From Ananas comosus (Eukaryota > Streptophyta > Magnoliopsida > Poales > Bromeliaceae): DNA of 64,000 bases. The stretch spans positions 13,734,866 through 13,798,865 of the forward strand of contig NC_033625.1 in assembly GCF_001540865.1 (NCBI RefSeq), read 5' to 3'. Positions 10,212 through 22,959 of this stretch are shown here, one piece after another. Under the pieces are notes generated by a model. The model searched no databases, was not told where the DNA came from, and was given only the letters and a program-made list of their open reading frames with translations. Position numbers and translations under genes: made by a program. Within the stretch, counting starts at the first letter, position 1. Each line of letters starts with the position of its first letter.

Positions 10212-13200
10212 TAGGGATGTCAGTGGGTACACTACAACAAAACTATCTTTTAGCGGCGATTATTTTTTAAATTAGCGGCAATTACAATTGCCGCTAAAAT
10301 ATTTTGTGGCAATTTTAACAATTGCCGCTATTGGCAGGGTCGCTAAAAGCTTTAGCGGCATTTATTACGGCGGTCGGTAAAAATTCAAATAAATGCCGCT
10401 AAATATTATACAATAACGACTATTATAAATGTCGCTAAATAGCATGCAATAACAACTATTATAAATGCCGCTAAATAATATACAATAACAACTATTATAA
10501 ATGCCGCTACAATTAATTATAATTGCCGCAAAAAACATACTAAATAATTGATTAATAAAGCTTATAGCGGCAATTAAATTAATATTAAAATACTTGATTA
10601 ACAACTAAATACTACAATAAATTGAAATATTAAAAAATATTAGTAACCAAAAAGCATTAATAATTTGTATAACAAATAGTCTCAACTCTCAAATTACAAT
10701 CTCAGAATTCAAATTAAATTTCAAACATAAGTTCTAACAAAAAATACTTGTTCAAAATATAGAAAAAAAATAACAAACACCGCATGATTGACACTCTTGC
10801 TTCCCGCTTCAATTTCCGTAGCTCCAGCTGTTCTGAATCAACCAAAAAGAAGTCATAAAATAAGTGTCCGAAATTACCAAATAAAAATCATCATATCAAA
10901 TTTATGAAAAATATAAAAGTTAGGTTGTTGTGATTTGGTCTAGTTTTTCTTTTCATTTTGTAACAATAACACTTAAATTACGTAGACAAGCACATCTGAA
11001 AATGAACATGAGAACAGCAAAAAAAGATTTCAGTCCAATATCAAGATGGTCAACTCAAATGCAGAGTAGGTGATGATCTTTTGTTTCGCCACTTGTTGCA
11101 GTAGTATTATGATTCTGAGTAGAAAGACATGCACGCATCCAAAATTACTTAATTTGCACACAAAATCAAGTTATGACTACATATATGGCAACGATATGGG
11201 GACACCAATGAGGTGCACATATTTAGGACATCTGCAAAATGCTCTCTATCAGAGAAAGTTTAAATACAAATTAGATACCAACCAAAATATGTCACACATG
11301 ATTGACATGACAAAAATAATACATACAAAGAAACGAAAAAAAAAAGAAAAAAGCAGCAGAAGCAAATTATCCTATTATAAAATGAAAAGAAATGTTCCAC
11401 TAAGAAGCTATTCTCTGAGAAAGAGGCTTTGCTAAACATCAGCGCACACAGGAGGAATTTGAGATTTTATAGCCAAATAAAACAGACACTTCCATTGTGG
11501 TAAACAAATCTATGCTTACAAAAGAACCATAAACTAAACAAATGGTCATTAGCTTATTCTAACTAATTTAAGATGCAAGGGTTTCATCCAGAATGATGTC
11601 TGATATCTGATGTCTCTGAGGACACAAATCAAATGGCATTATTACAAGGAAAATATGTATTACTAAGAATAGATAAAACCCTTAAGTAGTTGTATGCTTT
11701 TAAATTAAGTTAGGACAATTTTAGTCACATGGTTCAGCAGCTAATAGAGCAACAAGACTTACATATTCACCAGGACAAAGAGAGAGTGCAAGTATGAGCT
11801 TGGATCATCATTCTTTATTTCTATGTTAATACTGTGGCAAGTATCTCGATGAGGTTATCCGTATAGATGTTAAACTTAGAACAACACTATCAGTTATAAG
11901 TTAAGATCATAAGATTACACTAGTTTGCAAGCATGGAAACCTACACGTGAACAGTCAAGCATCCACACAAAACTACAAGAATATAAAAAGGAAGAATAAT
12001 ACTAATAGCAATAAAAGAAAAAAGAGGGATGAAGGAAATCAGCAGCAGAATTATCTAGGTAGCAGAAGATATATAGGTGCTGCGGACATGACCGGTTGAA
12101 TTGGCAAATTCTTCTCTATGTGTTTTTGTTTTCTATGAGGATTAATTGTAGGAAAGGATCCTTTTCTTTACATGGTTTTTATCTCTAGTTGATAGTCCAA
12201 CTAATTCACATGAAAATTAATGACTCTTGAAGGAATCATACTCTCTTCAATGGTAGATAGTAGAATAGAAATATTACTAGATATACTGGTATCAAGAGAC
12301 GGGGAATCGCAGCAGGCAAAGATTTTTCTAGACATGAACCAGACGATGTGCCTTTGAGTTAGACTTGATGCTGCAAATACTAGATAGATTAAGGTAAAGT
12401 AGTATACTTGGATTTTTTTTAAAAAAAAAAAAAAGAGTAGGTTGAAAAATTTTAAATGGATTTATAGGCTTTTGTAAAGGAATGAAAGAGACGGTACTCT
12501 CGATGTTTGGATAAATAAGATGAGGGGAGTTAGACAAGGAAAAAAGATGTTGGATTTTGAACCTAGAGAAGGAAGAAAAGTAACTTTCAAACATTTATTT
12601 GGATTGCAAGGATAAATGAGATAGATTCTGGAAACAGGAACCTAACTAATAAAGAGAGGAAATGTGACATTGAATCAAATTTATACGACATATGAAATCA
12701 AGTTGGCACAGAGGTTGAGTGGGATGTGAGTCATGTGACTGAAGCAAGTCGATACACAATCAATTTTCTTTCACAAAACTGCAAGAGAACAAGGAGGTGG
12801 AAGACTGAAGAATTCTAACCTACTAGCTTGACCGTTAAGATTATTAAAATTGTTTCAGTGGGCAGATCGCGACAGGTTGTAGATGAACTGGTTGATGGAT
12901 CTGAAAGTGTCTTTTTCCATAATGGTATCAATGCTTGCAAACCTTGGCGAAAAAACTAAAAAAGGCAAGAAAAAAAAATGTTTTTAGGCATTAAGCATTT
13001 ATACTAATTAAAAAAGATCAAAACTGCACATCGTCTGAAGGAAGAGAGAAAGGCTCTTGGCAATAATACTGCGGATACTATCTTGTACAATTCTTCCTTA
13101 TTGTGCCAAACTGAGATGCTGCACGACTATTTATAGAATGAAAAGATCAAAAGAATAAAAGAAAACATCCATTATAAAATCCCAAGCATGTGAATGATGA

Positions 13201-14335
13201 AAATATAATCATGCAGTAATTTAGCTTATTTCACACTATTGATAGAAACACTTCCAAAAATAAATCATAGCCTACTGCATAAAACAAGCAGAGATCCTAC
13301 TTAAAAGTGAAACTTTGATCCAAGTAACTTAAGATGATTATAAGTGCATCTAAAAAACCAATAAATAATTGCCTAAAATCACAACGAGCTAAGTAGTTAA
13401 TCTACAAAAACCACATAATTCACATGATAAAAGTGGGTATAAGGCAAACAACCAAAGGGCATTGAGTTTAAAACTAAAGGAACTCATATTTCACCTAAAT
13501 TCATCTTTTACTAACCTCCAAATCAGCTCCAACAATGATCCAGCCAGCTGTGGGTGAAGTTAAGCTCTCTACTAACCTTCCAAAAGTTCAGCTATAGAGG
13601 AAAACTCAAGAATCCTGTAAAATTCAGCAATTTCGCATTTCGGTTAGTAGAGCCCAAAGAAAAGAAATTCACCCTATAGCACCTTTTAATTAAGCTTAAA
13701 TACACTTTCCTCTTGCTCTAGGTGAAGGTAGACTGGTCCCCTACTCATAAAAAGCTCAGCTAATGAGACAGATTTAAAGAAAATCCACCAAATCCAAGAA
13801 ATAGTCCAAAATCCCATCTCCAATCTAACTCGCAATCACGTCTACTAACCTGAATTTCCTGGATAAAAAGAGAGAGCAAGTTGAGTTGTAAACACTTCAT
13901 TCCCCTACTATAACACACCAATTTGAAATTGTAGCTAATCTTGTTATAGAGGAAAACTCAAGAAGCCTTTTCAAACACTTCCCTAGAATTAATTGGGAAC
14001 GAATTAAATTAGGCAAGGAGTTTAGAAAGACTTGAACTCATGACCTCCTACTCTAATACCATGTGAAACTATAAAAACTTAAGATGATATAGAAAATGTC
14101 TTAATATTTTACATTTAACACCAAGATTCAAGAGTTTCATCCAGAATGTTTAGTTAGTAGCTGCAAATGCTAAACAAAAATAAAATGAGAGGTAAAAATG
14201 TATGAATCAACAAAAGATGCATATATGAAGCACTAGATGAAATAGAATCACATAAACAACTGCCTTTACACAATGAAAGTGCCATAACAATCTTAAAGGA
14301 TACTGCAATATAAAATAGCTTCCAAAGTCAGTTAC

Positions 14336-15140
14336 CTTATCACATAGCTTCTGTAGTTCAGTCATTGCCGCAGGAGATAATATGTCTGGTCGAATACTAA
14401 GTGCTTGCTCGAGTTTGATGTAGGCTGGACCCAAAGACGTGACTATCTCCCTCAATTCAATGGCTTTTGCAACTTCATTCCGGAGAATAAGCAGAACATA
14501 AACAATGAAGTATCATAGAAACAACAGAAATTATATTCTGTATAAAATATAGAAAAATTTTATTTACAAGGGACAAGGATTCAATGGAACTCAATCACAT
14601 ATCATTTCTAGTTCCTTGAGATTCTAAGCAAGGTTATATGTACCTTGCTTTTTTATCTATTCCCCAAGAATAATCTTTTTGAAGAGAAGGTAATGATCAT
14701 ACTAAAGCAGCTGAAGGAGATTTCTAAATGGAAACAACTCTGGACATGCTGAAACTCGACTAAGAGTATAAGTATGCTCTAGCTTACCTATATAGATTCC
14801 ACAAGAGCGATGGCTATAGATTGTAATAAACGTAATAGAAGCTTTCAACAGAAACAGCTAAGGCTTCAACAAATTAGCTTAGTAGTTAAATAAGCAAATG
14901 GCGTCTTCTAAACTTATTCTATTAGACATCACAGAGTAGAGTGTCATGTAGCTATAGCTTTACCTCTTTGATCTTCTTATTAACCAGATCCCAAATTAGA
15001 TGAGATAGAAAGCCACTAGCGACATATAGCAATTGTACAATTCGTGTGGCAACAGCTCTAGGACGTTTTCCCCAATATGATGCTATGATATCCGGATCAT
15101 ACACTAGAGGCAATGTCTCACTGTTGTTCACGGCTGGTAC
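14336..15140 (-). pseudogene. Captured ABC1-family (ABC1K/UbiB-like) kinase gene fragment
   Basis: Two minus-strand exons lie inside the CACTA element. The first, 15140 to 14964, is 177 nt, is bordered by AG and GT, and encodes VYDPDII..YWGKRPRAVATR. The second, 14479 to 14336, is 144 nt, ends at a GT donor, and encodes LREIVTSLGPAYIKLEQALS. These are the consecutive N-terminal blocks of plant ABC1K proteins, plastid or mitochondrial atypical kinases of quinone and lipid metabolism. Both are open and in matching phase. The signature KxGQ motif reads KLEQ, and the acceptor before the second exon is GG rather than AG. No kinase core exons follow. An ATG-containing 21-nt candidate exon (15585-15565) with a good donor lies upstream. 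I judge it a transduplicated fragment, not a working gene. Confidence 0.85.
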
Positions 15141-15699
15141 CTAGAAAAGCAACTGCTTACTATCACAACAGCACCACCAAAAAGAATATAAAAAAATAAA
15201 AAATTAACTTACCAAATTGAACGTCACATTAACATTTCTCATTGATGAAATTTGATTCTCCAATCAACTTAAAAATAAACTTAAACATGCATGCTGTTCT
15301 TCAACTCTCATTGATTTTCCATAGCCCTTTTATATGTTTTACTTTCACAATTGACATCTACAAACAATACTTCCAAGCATGAATAGAGATAGGTCTCCAC
15401 TGCACAGGCAATCATACAAACTTCAAACTTTGACAGTTATAAACGAAAATACCTGCAACAAGTCAATAAGATCTTCCTAAATTATCCACATAAATGCAAT
15501 CTCAATAGAACTAAATAGAGATCTACGTCACCAACTGTTCATCCTCCTCCATCTACTTCCTTACCTTCTTAATCTCCTCCGACATCTTCCCAAATCTCTA
15601 CAAAAAATCAAACAATTCAGCAAACAATCACACAACGACTACAAATGAGTAATAGAGATCTACAAACCCTAAATCGAATCTAGCAGTCTCTTACATTAG

Positions 15700-16330
15700 C
15701 AGCTCCATTGATGGAGACACGAGAAGAGGGCCTGGCGCTACCGGGCTTCGGCTCGGTGGCGATGGCGAAGACGCCGAGTCCCCGTCCCTTGGACTTGCGA
15801 GGAACGGGCGGGGGCGAAGCTTCCCGCGCAAAGCGCGGAGATCCAGCGCCGAAGATCGCCGGAAAGGGTCGACGCCGCAGTGGAGGAGCTGAGGCGGAGC
15901 TTCCATGGCAGAAGAAGCTCCCTCCGCTCCCTTTGTCTTCGATTCCCCCTTCGATCTCGCGAGATGAGGAAGAGGACGAGGAAGAGAGGAAGGATGGGGA
16001 CCTGATCGCTCACGTCAAGGGAGAGCTGGGCGTGCTAGAGAGGATTCTCGGCGAGCCACACGGCGCGGTCGTCGCGGCTCCGCCGGAACCCTAGATGCCG
16101 CTGCCGAGAACTTCCTCAGCCACTCCTCCGCCGCTGCCGAGAGCTCCTCCGCCGGAGACGACGCCGCCGCCGCCGCCGTCGATAGGGATCCGAGCATAGA
16201 GAGGAAGAAGAGAGGAGAGGTGAAGGAGAGGGGGATGCGCTCGCGCGGGATGGGGGAGGGTACGGGGAAGGGAGAGAAAGAGAAGGTGTCGGTGTGAGTT
16301 GGACGGGTTGGGTGCGGGTTCGGGTTAGGG
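15700..16330 (+). other. GC-rich, coding-like block inside the CACTA element
   Basis: About 630 bases are markedly GC- and CpG-rich against AT-rich surroundings. A plus-strand frame opens at 15708 and runs 128 codons to 16094, with an acidic EEEDEEE stretch and ending PPEP; a frame shift would continue it through an Ala/Ser-rich segment ending DRDPSIE near 16196. A minus frame at 16197-16015 is also open. I recognise no family. It is likely a captured first exon or 5' UTR of another gene. Three to four TTAGGG words sit at 16320-16342. Confidence 0.4.
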
Positions 16331-16935
16331 TTAGGGTTAGGGTGAGATTAGTAATGGATTCAAAATAAATATATTTAGTATAAACTTATTAGTCGGTAAA
16401 AAAAACTATAACTTAAAACAATTGCCGCTAAAGTACAATTAGGTAATAAATAATAGTGGCTGTTCAATAATTGCCGCTACTAAATTGCCGCTAAAAGATA
16501 ATTTTGTTGTAGTGGTATGGCCAAAATTTTATCCGAATCCGAACCCGAACGGAACGGGTTTACCCGAGCTAAACAGGTATGAATTTAGTTATGGGTATAA
16601 AAAATAAAAACCCGACGGATATGAATAAGGGTATGGATTTTGTATTTATTTGACCCGAACCCAAATCCGAATCCGAATAAATTATATATATATAAAATTT
16701 ATTTTTATTTATTTCTATAATATATTAAATATTTAATAATTTTTTATTTTTTAGATTTTCATCCAATGGTATGGATTTTTAAAATCCGCCGGGTTCAGGT
16801 TTCGAGTTTTTGGTCGGGTACGGATATGGGTATGGATTTTTAAAACCCGCCGAGTTCGGGTTTTAATTTAGTTTTCGGTTTCGGATTTTAAAAAACCCGA
16901 CCCAAACCCGACCCGTTGACATTCCTACCATATAT

Positions 16936-18324
16936 GGTTAAGGTGTGGCCCAGCACGGCCCATCCCTTATACGAGGGCCGAGACGGGCTGGGCCACGGGT
17001 AACCCACGGACATTGAGCATGGCCCCTAAAGTTATCTTGAACTATAGAGTATTTTGAATCGGCTATCTAATCTTTCAAAATTTTATTTGATTGGAGTTAG
17101 TCAACGGTAATTTAACTTTAAAGTTTACATAATTACTTATTTTAATAAATTTATAGTTACGAGAATCGTATGCAGTATACCAATTAAATCTGTAAATATA
17201 AATGATGGATTCAAATTTTAAGATCAAAGTGTCGTTTGACTGGCTTAAATCAAATAAATTAAAAGATTTTGGATAGTAAAATTAAAATTTTGAAAGATTG
17301 GGTAGCTGACTCAAAATAGTCTATAGCTCAGATAAGATCTGTATGTTTTGCCTAAAATTTATTTCCCATTAAAGAATTGAAAGGACTTTGCTTTTAGACT
17401 TTTCTCAATAACTTTCGCATCCAAAACTTGATTTAGCAGTTATACTTTCTTTGAAATCTTTGTTTCCACATGCTTACGGCGTGTTTGGTTGAATATACAG
17501 TCTTGAAAAATAGTTTTTTTTGAAAAAAAAATTGGATGGAAAATTTTTTATGTTTCTTAGTGTTTCATTTGCAGAAGAAAAAAATATTTTTTTAACCAAT
17601 ATTTGCTCAGTTGAAAAAAAAAAAATCACATTTTGTTTGATTTGGTAAAAAAAAAAAAAGAAAATTTTTTTACGCTGCTTAAGTTTTCATTTTTCGTTGA
17701 TGGCATTAGCTTATCCCCCAGACGAGGGATAAGGATGAGAGATGGGCAAATCGGTATGCGGAAAACATAAATATTTCAGTTTTCTTAGATTCATAAAAAA
17801 AAGTTTTTTTTTAAAAAAAATTACAACTAAATAAACACACGAAATTTTTTGTGGATATCTTTAAACACACCCTTAGTATCAGAGAATACCCTTTGTTACA
17901 ATTAATGCAATTAAATAGTCATCACTATTATGTAGTCCATTTGAAATTGATAGCCTTGCCATGTGATAGTTTCCTGCAAATTAATCAAAGCACACAAGTT
18001 TGACTGATGCCAAATGGCCCTCATCGATCTCTCAAACCAAGTCCGAGGTCCCACTGGTGTTCATCGTAGAATAAATATATTGGTGGTGCTTTTATTGCCT
18101 CTTTTTTGTTTTTAGTACACGTTTCAACTTTATAGTTATAGATGAGACTAATACTAAGTGGTGGTGGTGTTATTGTACAATCTTGCCATCTAAAAGTCAA
18201 GAGAGATGGAAAAATACATTACAAGATCATCAAAAGACATAACACTCTAGCTACAAGGGCAACTATGAACAGGTCTAAATAAACGACCTGTAATCACGCG
18301 TAAGGAAACAAAGAAGCAGCACTC
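16936..18324. repeat. Upstream part of duplicated unit (copy B)
   Basis: This aligns with 1840-3175 upstream of A: ATTTATTTTAATAAATTTATA, ACTTGATTTAGC, the CGTGTTTGGTTGAATATACAG MITE (about 17477-17875), and the final 300 bp with GTTTGACTGATGCC and GTTTCAACTTTATAG. Compared with A, B has lost a short stretch just before its start codon (the TTTTTCTCC to AATTAATAG region). Confidence 0.6.
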
Positions 18325-20675
18325 ATGGTGGAAAGGTTCTGTATTCAACTGTTATGCCTCCCCCTCCTCCTCCTCCTCGCCTGTGTCGGCGTTGCAGAAG
18401 GTCGTAAGAATCACGTCGGTTGTTCTTCGTCGTGCGGGCATCTCCACGACATCGGCTATCCTTTCCGTTTGAAGAGCGATCCGCCAGGATGCGGATCCCC
18501 AAGCTACGAGCTTCTCTGCGACGGCGGCAAACCTATGCTGGAGCTGGGGTCGGCAAAGTACTATGTGACCAACATCTCGTATACTAACCAGACTATCGGT
18601 GTGGTTGATCCTGTGTTTGCAGATGATGATAGATATTGCCCTCTCCCTCTCCAATCTCCATCGCCTGATTTTTTAGAATTGTATTACAACGTCGGAGAAG
18701 ACTGGGCTCTCTTTATGAATTGCACAAGGCCGGTTCGAGACAGCAGATACCGGCGCGTGCCTTGCCTAAGCAGTAACAACTCATTTGTCTACGTAGTCGT
18801 CGATACTTGGGAATACTTTGTGGGTGCTATTAAGCCCTCATGTGGATTTCTGACCACAATTCCGATGCCTGGCGGTCGGTTCACGAACCCGCCCACCGCC
18901 GATATTTTTGAGCTCTTAAAGGAGGGATTCATGCTTTCCTGGGACGTAGGCCCTGAACCAATATCTGCAATGATTCATGAATGCTTGGAAGACGCAAAAA
19001 GGTATGAAACACTATCATGTATAAATTAGAGTTCACCAGTATTCAGTAAATTTGCGACCAAGCCTACCATGCAGTTTCAAATTTACTTTTGAGTTTTAGG
19101 AAATTTTTTAGCTATAAGATAGTTTTTCACGTAGCTTCATTTCCTTTCATCAGAGTTCAAATTTAGCCTTCAAGAATGAAAACAAAAACAAGATTAAATT
19201 ATACTAAAATAATTAAAAATAATTAGTTTTCATTCCACATGAACCACCATACATCATAATGGCATATTTTGCAGCATGTTTGCCAATTTGACCAGCAGCA
19301 AAGGGCTTCTTTTCCTACCATACTCCTTGGTTAAAGGCGAGACCCATTTCCCAACCTGCATGGACGATTTATCCGGCGGCAATCACTATTTTCGATATGC
19401 AGTCGCTGTGGTTGCTGTAATAGAGATTGTGCAACTTTTATTAGGTAAACCTATCAATGATTAAGTGGCATGTGGCAAACAATTCTTTCCTTTTTCCCTC
19501 CCCTCTAATCAACAAAGCTACATGAATTTTTTTCAGCATTATGGATATTAGGGAGGTTCGTTTCCGCGCCAATTTCGCTTCTCATTCTAATGGCTTATAA
19601 GTTATGGAGCAGTCATGTGTCCATCGACATTGTAGAAAAGTTTCTCCAAGACCAACAAATGCTCTCACCTACGAGATATTCCTACACTGATATCATTGCG
19701 ATTACGGGCCACTTTAGAGAGAAGTTAGGGCAAGGAGGATTTGGGTCGGTCTTTAGAGGTACGCTCTTAAGTGGCCAACATGTTGCCATCAAAATGCTCG
19801 GAAATTCTCAATTCAACGGAGAAGACTTCATCAATGAGGTCTCAACAATTGGTAGGATTCACCATGTAAATATAGTGCGGCTTGCTGGTTTTTGCTCAGA
19901 AGGATCAAAGAGGGCTCTTGTTTATGAGTACATGCCTAATGGATCATTAGACAAGTATATCTTCTCGGCAAAAGGAACTAGTAGTAGACCCTTTTCCTGG
20001 GATAAGCTCAATGAAATAGCACTTGGGGTGGCTCGGGGTATCGACTACCTGCATCGAGGATGCGACATGCAAATTTTACATTTCGACATCAAACCACATA
20101 ATATTCTCCTCGACCGCCATTTCAACCCAAAAGTTTCAGATTTCGGACTCGCAAGGTTGTTTCCAAAGGATTATAGTCTTGTTTCTCTTAGTGCAGCAAG
20201 AGGGACCATTGGATATATTGCTCCGGAATTGGTATCGAGAAACTTTGGGATTGTATCTGACAAATCTGACGTCTTTAGTTTTGGAATGCTATTACTAGAG
20301 ATGGCAGGAGGCAGAAGGAATGTGGACCGATCGATAGAAAATACAAGCCAAGTTTACTATCCTTCTTGGATCTACGACCGACTTACACAGAACAATGAGA
20401 TTATTGAAATAAATAACAATATTGAGATTCATGGAGTAGAAAGCAAGCTATGTAAAGTGGGGTTATGGTGCATTCAGATGAAATCGTCAAATCGCCCTTC
20501 TATGGAGAAAGTTGTAGAGATGTTGGAAGGGGATACGGATAACTTGCAAATGCCGCCAAAGCCCTTCTTTTCATCCTCTCAGCAGATCTCCGCAAGGCAG
20601 TCTTCTATGCAATCCAGTTCAACAGAATTATCAACCATTTTCGAGCAGGAAGACTATTCAAATTCAGACCAATAA
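18325..20675 (+). CDS. LRK10-like receptor kinase, copy B (661 aa, 3 exons)
   Basis: Paralogue of A with the same architecture. Exons are 18325-19001, 19275-19444 and 19537-20675; phases agree and the sum is 1986 nt. Intron 1 is only 273 nt, the shortest of the set, so B may be closest to the ancestral gene layout. Signal peptide about 1-22, GUB_WAK_bind cysteines from about residue 28, exon-2-encoded hydrophobic segment, then kinase with Lys368, HFD Asp466 and DFG Asp484 (non-RD). The full C-terminus ends EDYSNSDQ. It differs from A and C in the ectodomain around residues 85-115. The 3' UTR contains a CACTA-type MITE starting 56 bases after the stop. Confidence 0.9.
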
Positions 20676-20731
20676 TATGAGGGATATAAAATTTGTTAGT
20701 TCAGTTACTTAAAAGCTAAGTTTGCTGTTGT

Positions 20732-21250
20732 CACTACAACAAAAACGGTCTATAGCGACACTTTTAAATGTAGGTACATGTCAAAAAAGTGCTGCTAGCT
20801 AAAATTACCGACACTTTTAAAAAGTGTTGGTATATGTGGGGTCGCTAGGTATATAGTGACAGTTAAAGAGTGTCGCTATAACCTAAAAGAGTGCTGCTAA
20901 TTTACCAACACTTATTTAAGCATTTAGCAACCACCGAAACTCTATCTCCTTGGCTGCGGTGGCGGAGGAGGACGACAGTAAAGACTATTCGTCTAGAATT
21001 TCAGTGGATTGAGTAAAGAGAGAAGAAAAGATGGTAATTGAGTCGAAGAGTTTTCTTTTTTTTTCTTTTCTGTTATAATCGGCGGCCAAATGAACTGGAT
21101 GTGGTGGTTGAGTAGAGTAAATCTTTTATTTTTGGTTGGATTGGGCTTTATATTTAGGCATTAGTTAGATGTGTTTTAAGTTTTAATATAAATAGGACAT
21201 TACTCAAAAGTGTCCAAACAATGTCCCTATAACCTAATTCTGTTGTATGT
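20732..21250. mobile_element. CACTA-like MITE in the 3' flank of gene B
   Basis: The left end is CACTACAACAAAAACGG. The right end reads TGTTGTATG where sister copies have TGTTGTAGTG, a small terminal change. Subterminal TATAGCGACACTTTTAAATG and its inverse are shared with the copies at 56158 and 59427. Gene A keeps the uninterrupted site GCTGTTGTGTGGAGC, so this insertion is younger than the A/B duplication. Confidence 0.8.
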
Positions 21251-22433
21251 TGTGTGGAGCAACTAAGTTATATGCCAATAATTTCAGAACATTTCATGGC
21301 TAGTAACAAGATGAGTGGTCTTCATGTTGTGTATGCCAATTTCTGACAGAATATATAGATAATCTAATTTTGAAATAATGATGTAGAAGAATATAGAGAA
21401 ACAAGTGCATTCAATATGTTTTGACCTATAGACTTATCTAAATAGCACCTATCTATAGTTGCCCCTTTACTTGCATGTATAAATGGGGCTTATATTAAGG
21501 TGTAATATTAGCCCCCCGAAATCTTCATGAGAGTTCATTTTAGGCTGTAACTAGTTTTGATAAATTAAGAGAGTTAAATGTGGCAGAAGTATAGTAGTTC
21601 TAGAGTAGATGAACCTTCCGAGAAGTGGGGCGTCATAAGAATTGACCCCTTAGTTGTTGAATGAGGATCATTTGGCGTCAATCAAATTAATATGTCTCCT
21701 TTAACGTAAATGTTATTATAGGATAGGGCTCTCTAGCTCTTACATCCAATTTTAAAGGAGTTAAAAGTTCTTGTTTGCCGTGTTTGGTTAACAGATTTTG
21801 AAATAGCCTTCTAATAAATAGAAGTATATAGAAATACTAGTGAAATATCCGTGCGATGTTGCGGATATAAAAATATTTTTATAATAAATTTTATTTTTTT
21901 TAATATTTTTATATAATTTTATGAGTCTAATTATTAATTAAATAAAAATTATATAAAAAGACAACAATATTGTTCAACCAGTTTGTTAGAAATAACCTAT
22001 TCTTGTTTATTTTTGGAACATTTACAATTTCTAAAAAAAAAAGTATAAATTACACTAATTTGGACGAGAATCAAAATATTTTGAAGAATAAGAAATATTA
22101 CGTTTGGATAATTAGGTTAGAATAGTAGGAATAATAGTAATTATATTTGAAAAGTCACGTTTAGATGATTAGGTTTAGAATAGTAGGAATAGTAGCACCA
22201 AAATATTAGTAAAATAATATTTTAGCAAGTTAATAAATTAATTAATTAGAAAATAGTAGGACTGAAAAGCTTCGGATATTTACCGAGAAGCATATATATG
22301 ATATGCAAGCTTCGAAGGGGCCACTATGATATTTTGAAATTTCTAGGATATATATGAAATTAAGTCTAAAATTAATGCATCTAGGGTTGATCCTACTAAA
22401 TCTAATTAAGTAGTGATGAACAGTTGGAATTAA
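21251..22433. repeat. B 3' flank and start of the C unit
   Basis: 21251-21490 matches the DNA after gene A (TTTCATGGC, GCCAATTTCTGA). 21490-21960 shows no gene. From 21960 the sequence matches the DNA upstream of A (GTTTGTTAGAAATAACC; TTTACCGAGAAGCATAT), so the next duplicated unit begins here. Confidence 0.55.
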
Positions 22434-22837
22434 GGGCATGTTTAATTGGTTCATGATTGGAATAGGAATGAGAAACGAAATTTGATTGCTTTGGAGTAAG
22501 AAATGGAATAATGAATCATCCAAAAATATTTGGTTTATTATTAGAATGGAAATCAGAATGAAAATTTAAAACTTTTGAGAGAAGGTTTTGATTAAGAGAG
22601 AGAAAAGTGATGAAGGGAGAGGAGGTAGGTGTTGATGAAAGAGGATTTTGAATAGTTTACTTTGGAATGAGCCAATCTGGGATTCAAAGTCGGATTGGAT
22701 CATAAATATACTTGGTCATCCCGTTCCGGAGTGAAATGAAAATCGGAATCCGATTCCTATAAAACAAACGGCAACTATCGGAATCAATGAATTTCATTCC
22801 AATTCTATAGTCTAAAATAGGTGAACCAAACATGCTC
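22434..22837. mobile_element. Tourist-like (PIF/Harbinger) MITE
   Basis: 404 bp with ends GGGCATGTTTAATTGGTTCA and CCAAACATGCTC (inverted repeats), flanked by TAA at 22431-22433 and 22838-22840. A TAA/TTA duplication and GGGC-TGTTT ends are typical of Tourist elements. The uninterrupted site is visible at about 10096-10099 in the B unit. Confidence 0.8.
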
Positions 22838-22959
22838 TAAGTCTTTTCATCATGATATTGCACTTTTTACTGGAGCAGGAATTGACAATTATAACCAATA
22901 ATTTAAATGAATGCATTCTTTAAAATCAAGTTTTTACGTATAAGTATTTATAAAAATTA

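Larger units (their letters stand above)
10230..16514. mobile_element. 6.3-kb non-autonomous CACTA (En/Spm) element
   Basis: The ends are CACTACAACAAAACTATC and, reversed, CACTACAACAAAATTATC. The terminal inverted repeats are 28 bp with one mismatch and run into TTTTAGCGGC. A 3-bp duplication GTA flanks it at 10227-10229 and 16515-16517. Subterminal regions carry many direct and inverted TTTAGCGGCAATT repeats, typical of CACTA elements where the transposase binds. I find no transposase frame. The interior has captured gene pieces: ABC1 exons near 14.3-15.1 kb and a GC-rich coding-like block at 15.7-16.3 kb. The rest (10.6-14.3 kb) is AT-rich with no recognised gene. Confidence 0.9.
10212..16927. 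mobile_element. hAT-type MITE split by a CACTA element
   Basis: The outer ends TAGGGATGTCAGTGGGT and, reversed, TAGGAATGTCAACGGGT are inverted repeats. They are flanked by an exact 8-bp direct repeat CCATATAT at 10204-10211 and 16928-16935, as expected for hAT insertions. Without the inner CACTA element and its extra GTA, this element is about 428 bp. Its body is rich in CCGAACCC and GGGTATGG words. A relative lies in intron 1 of gene C at about 27778. Confidence 0.8.

Noticed and set aside
14207..14335. Extension of the ABC1K frame beyond TELQKLCDK
   Set aside because: The family sequence stops at a GT donor at 14335; the following residues are intron translation.
16319..16342. TTAGGG repeats suggesting an interstitial telomere
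   Set aside because: Only three to four units in a GC-rich block; too short, and such words occur in plant promoters (telo-box-like).
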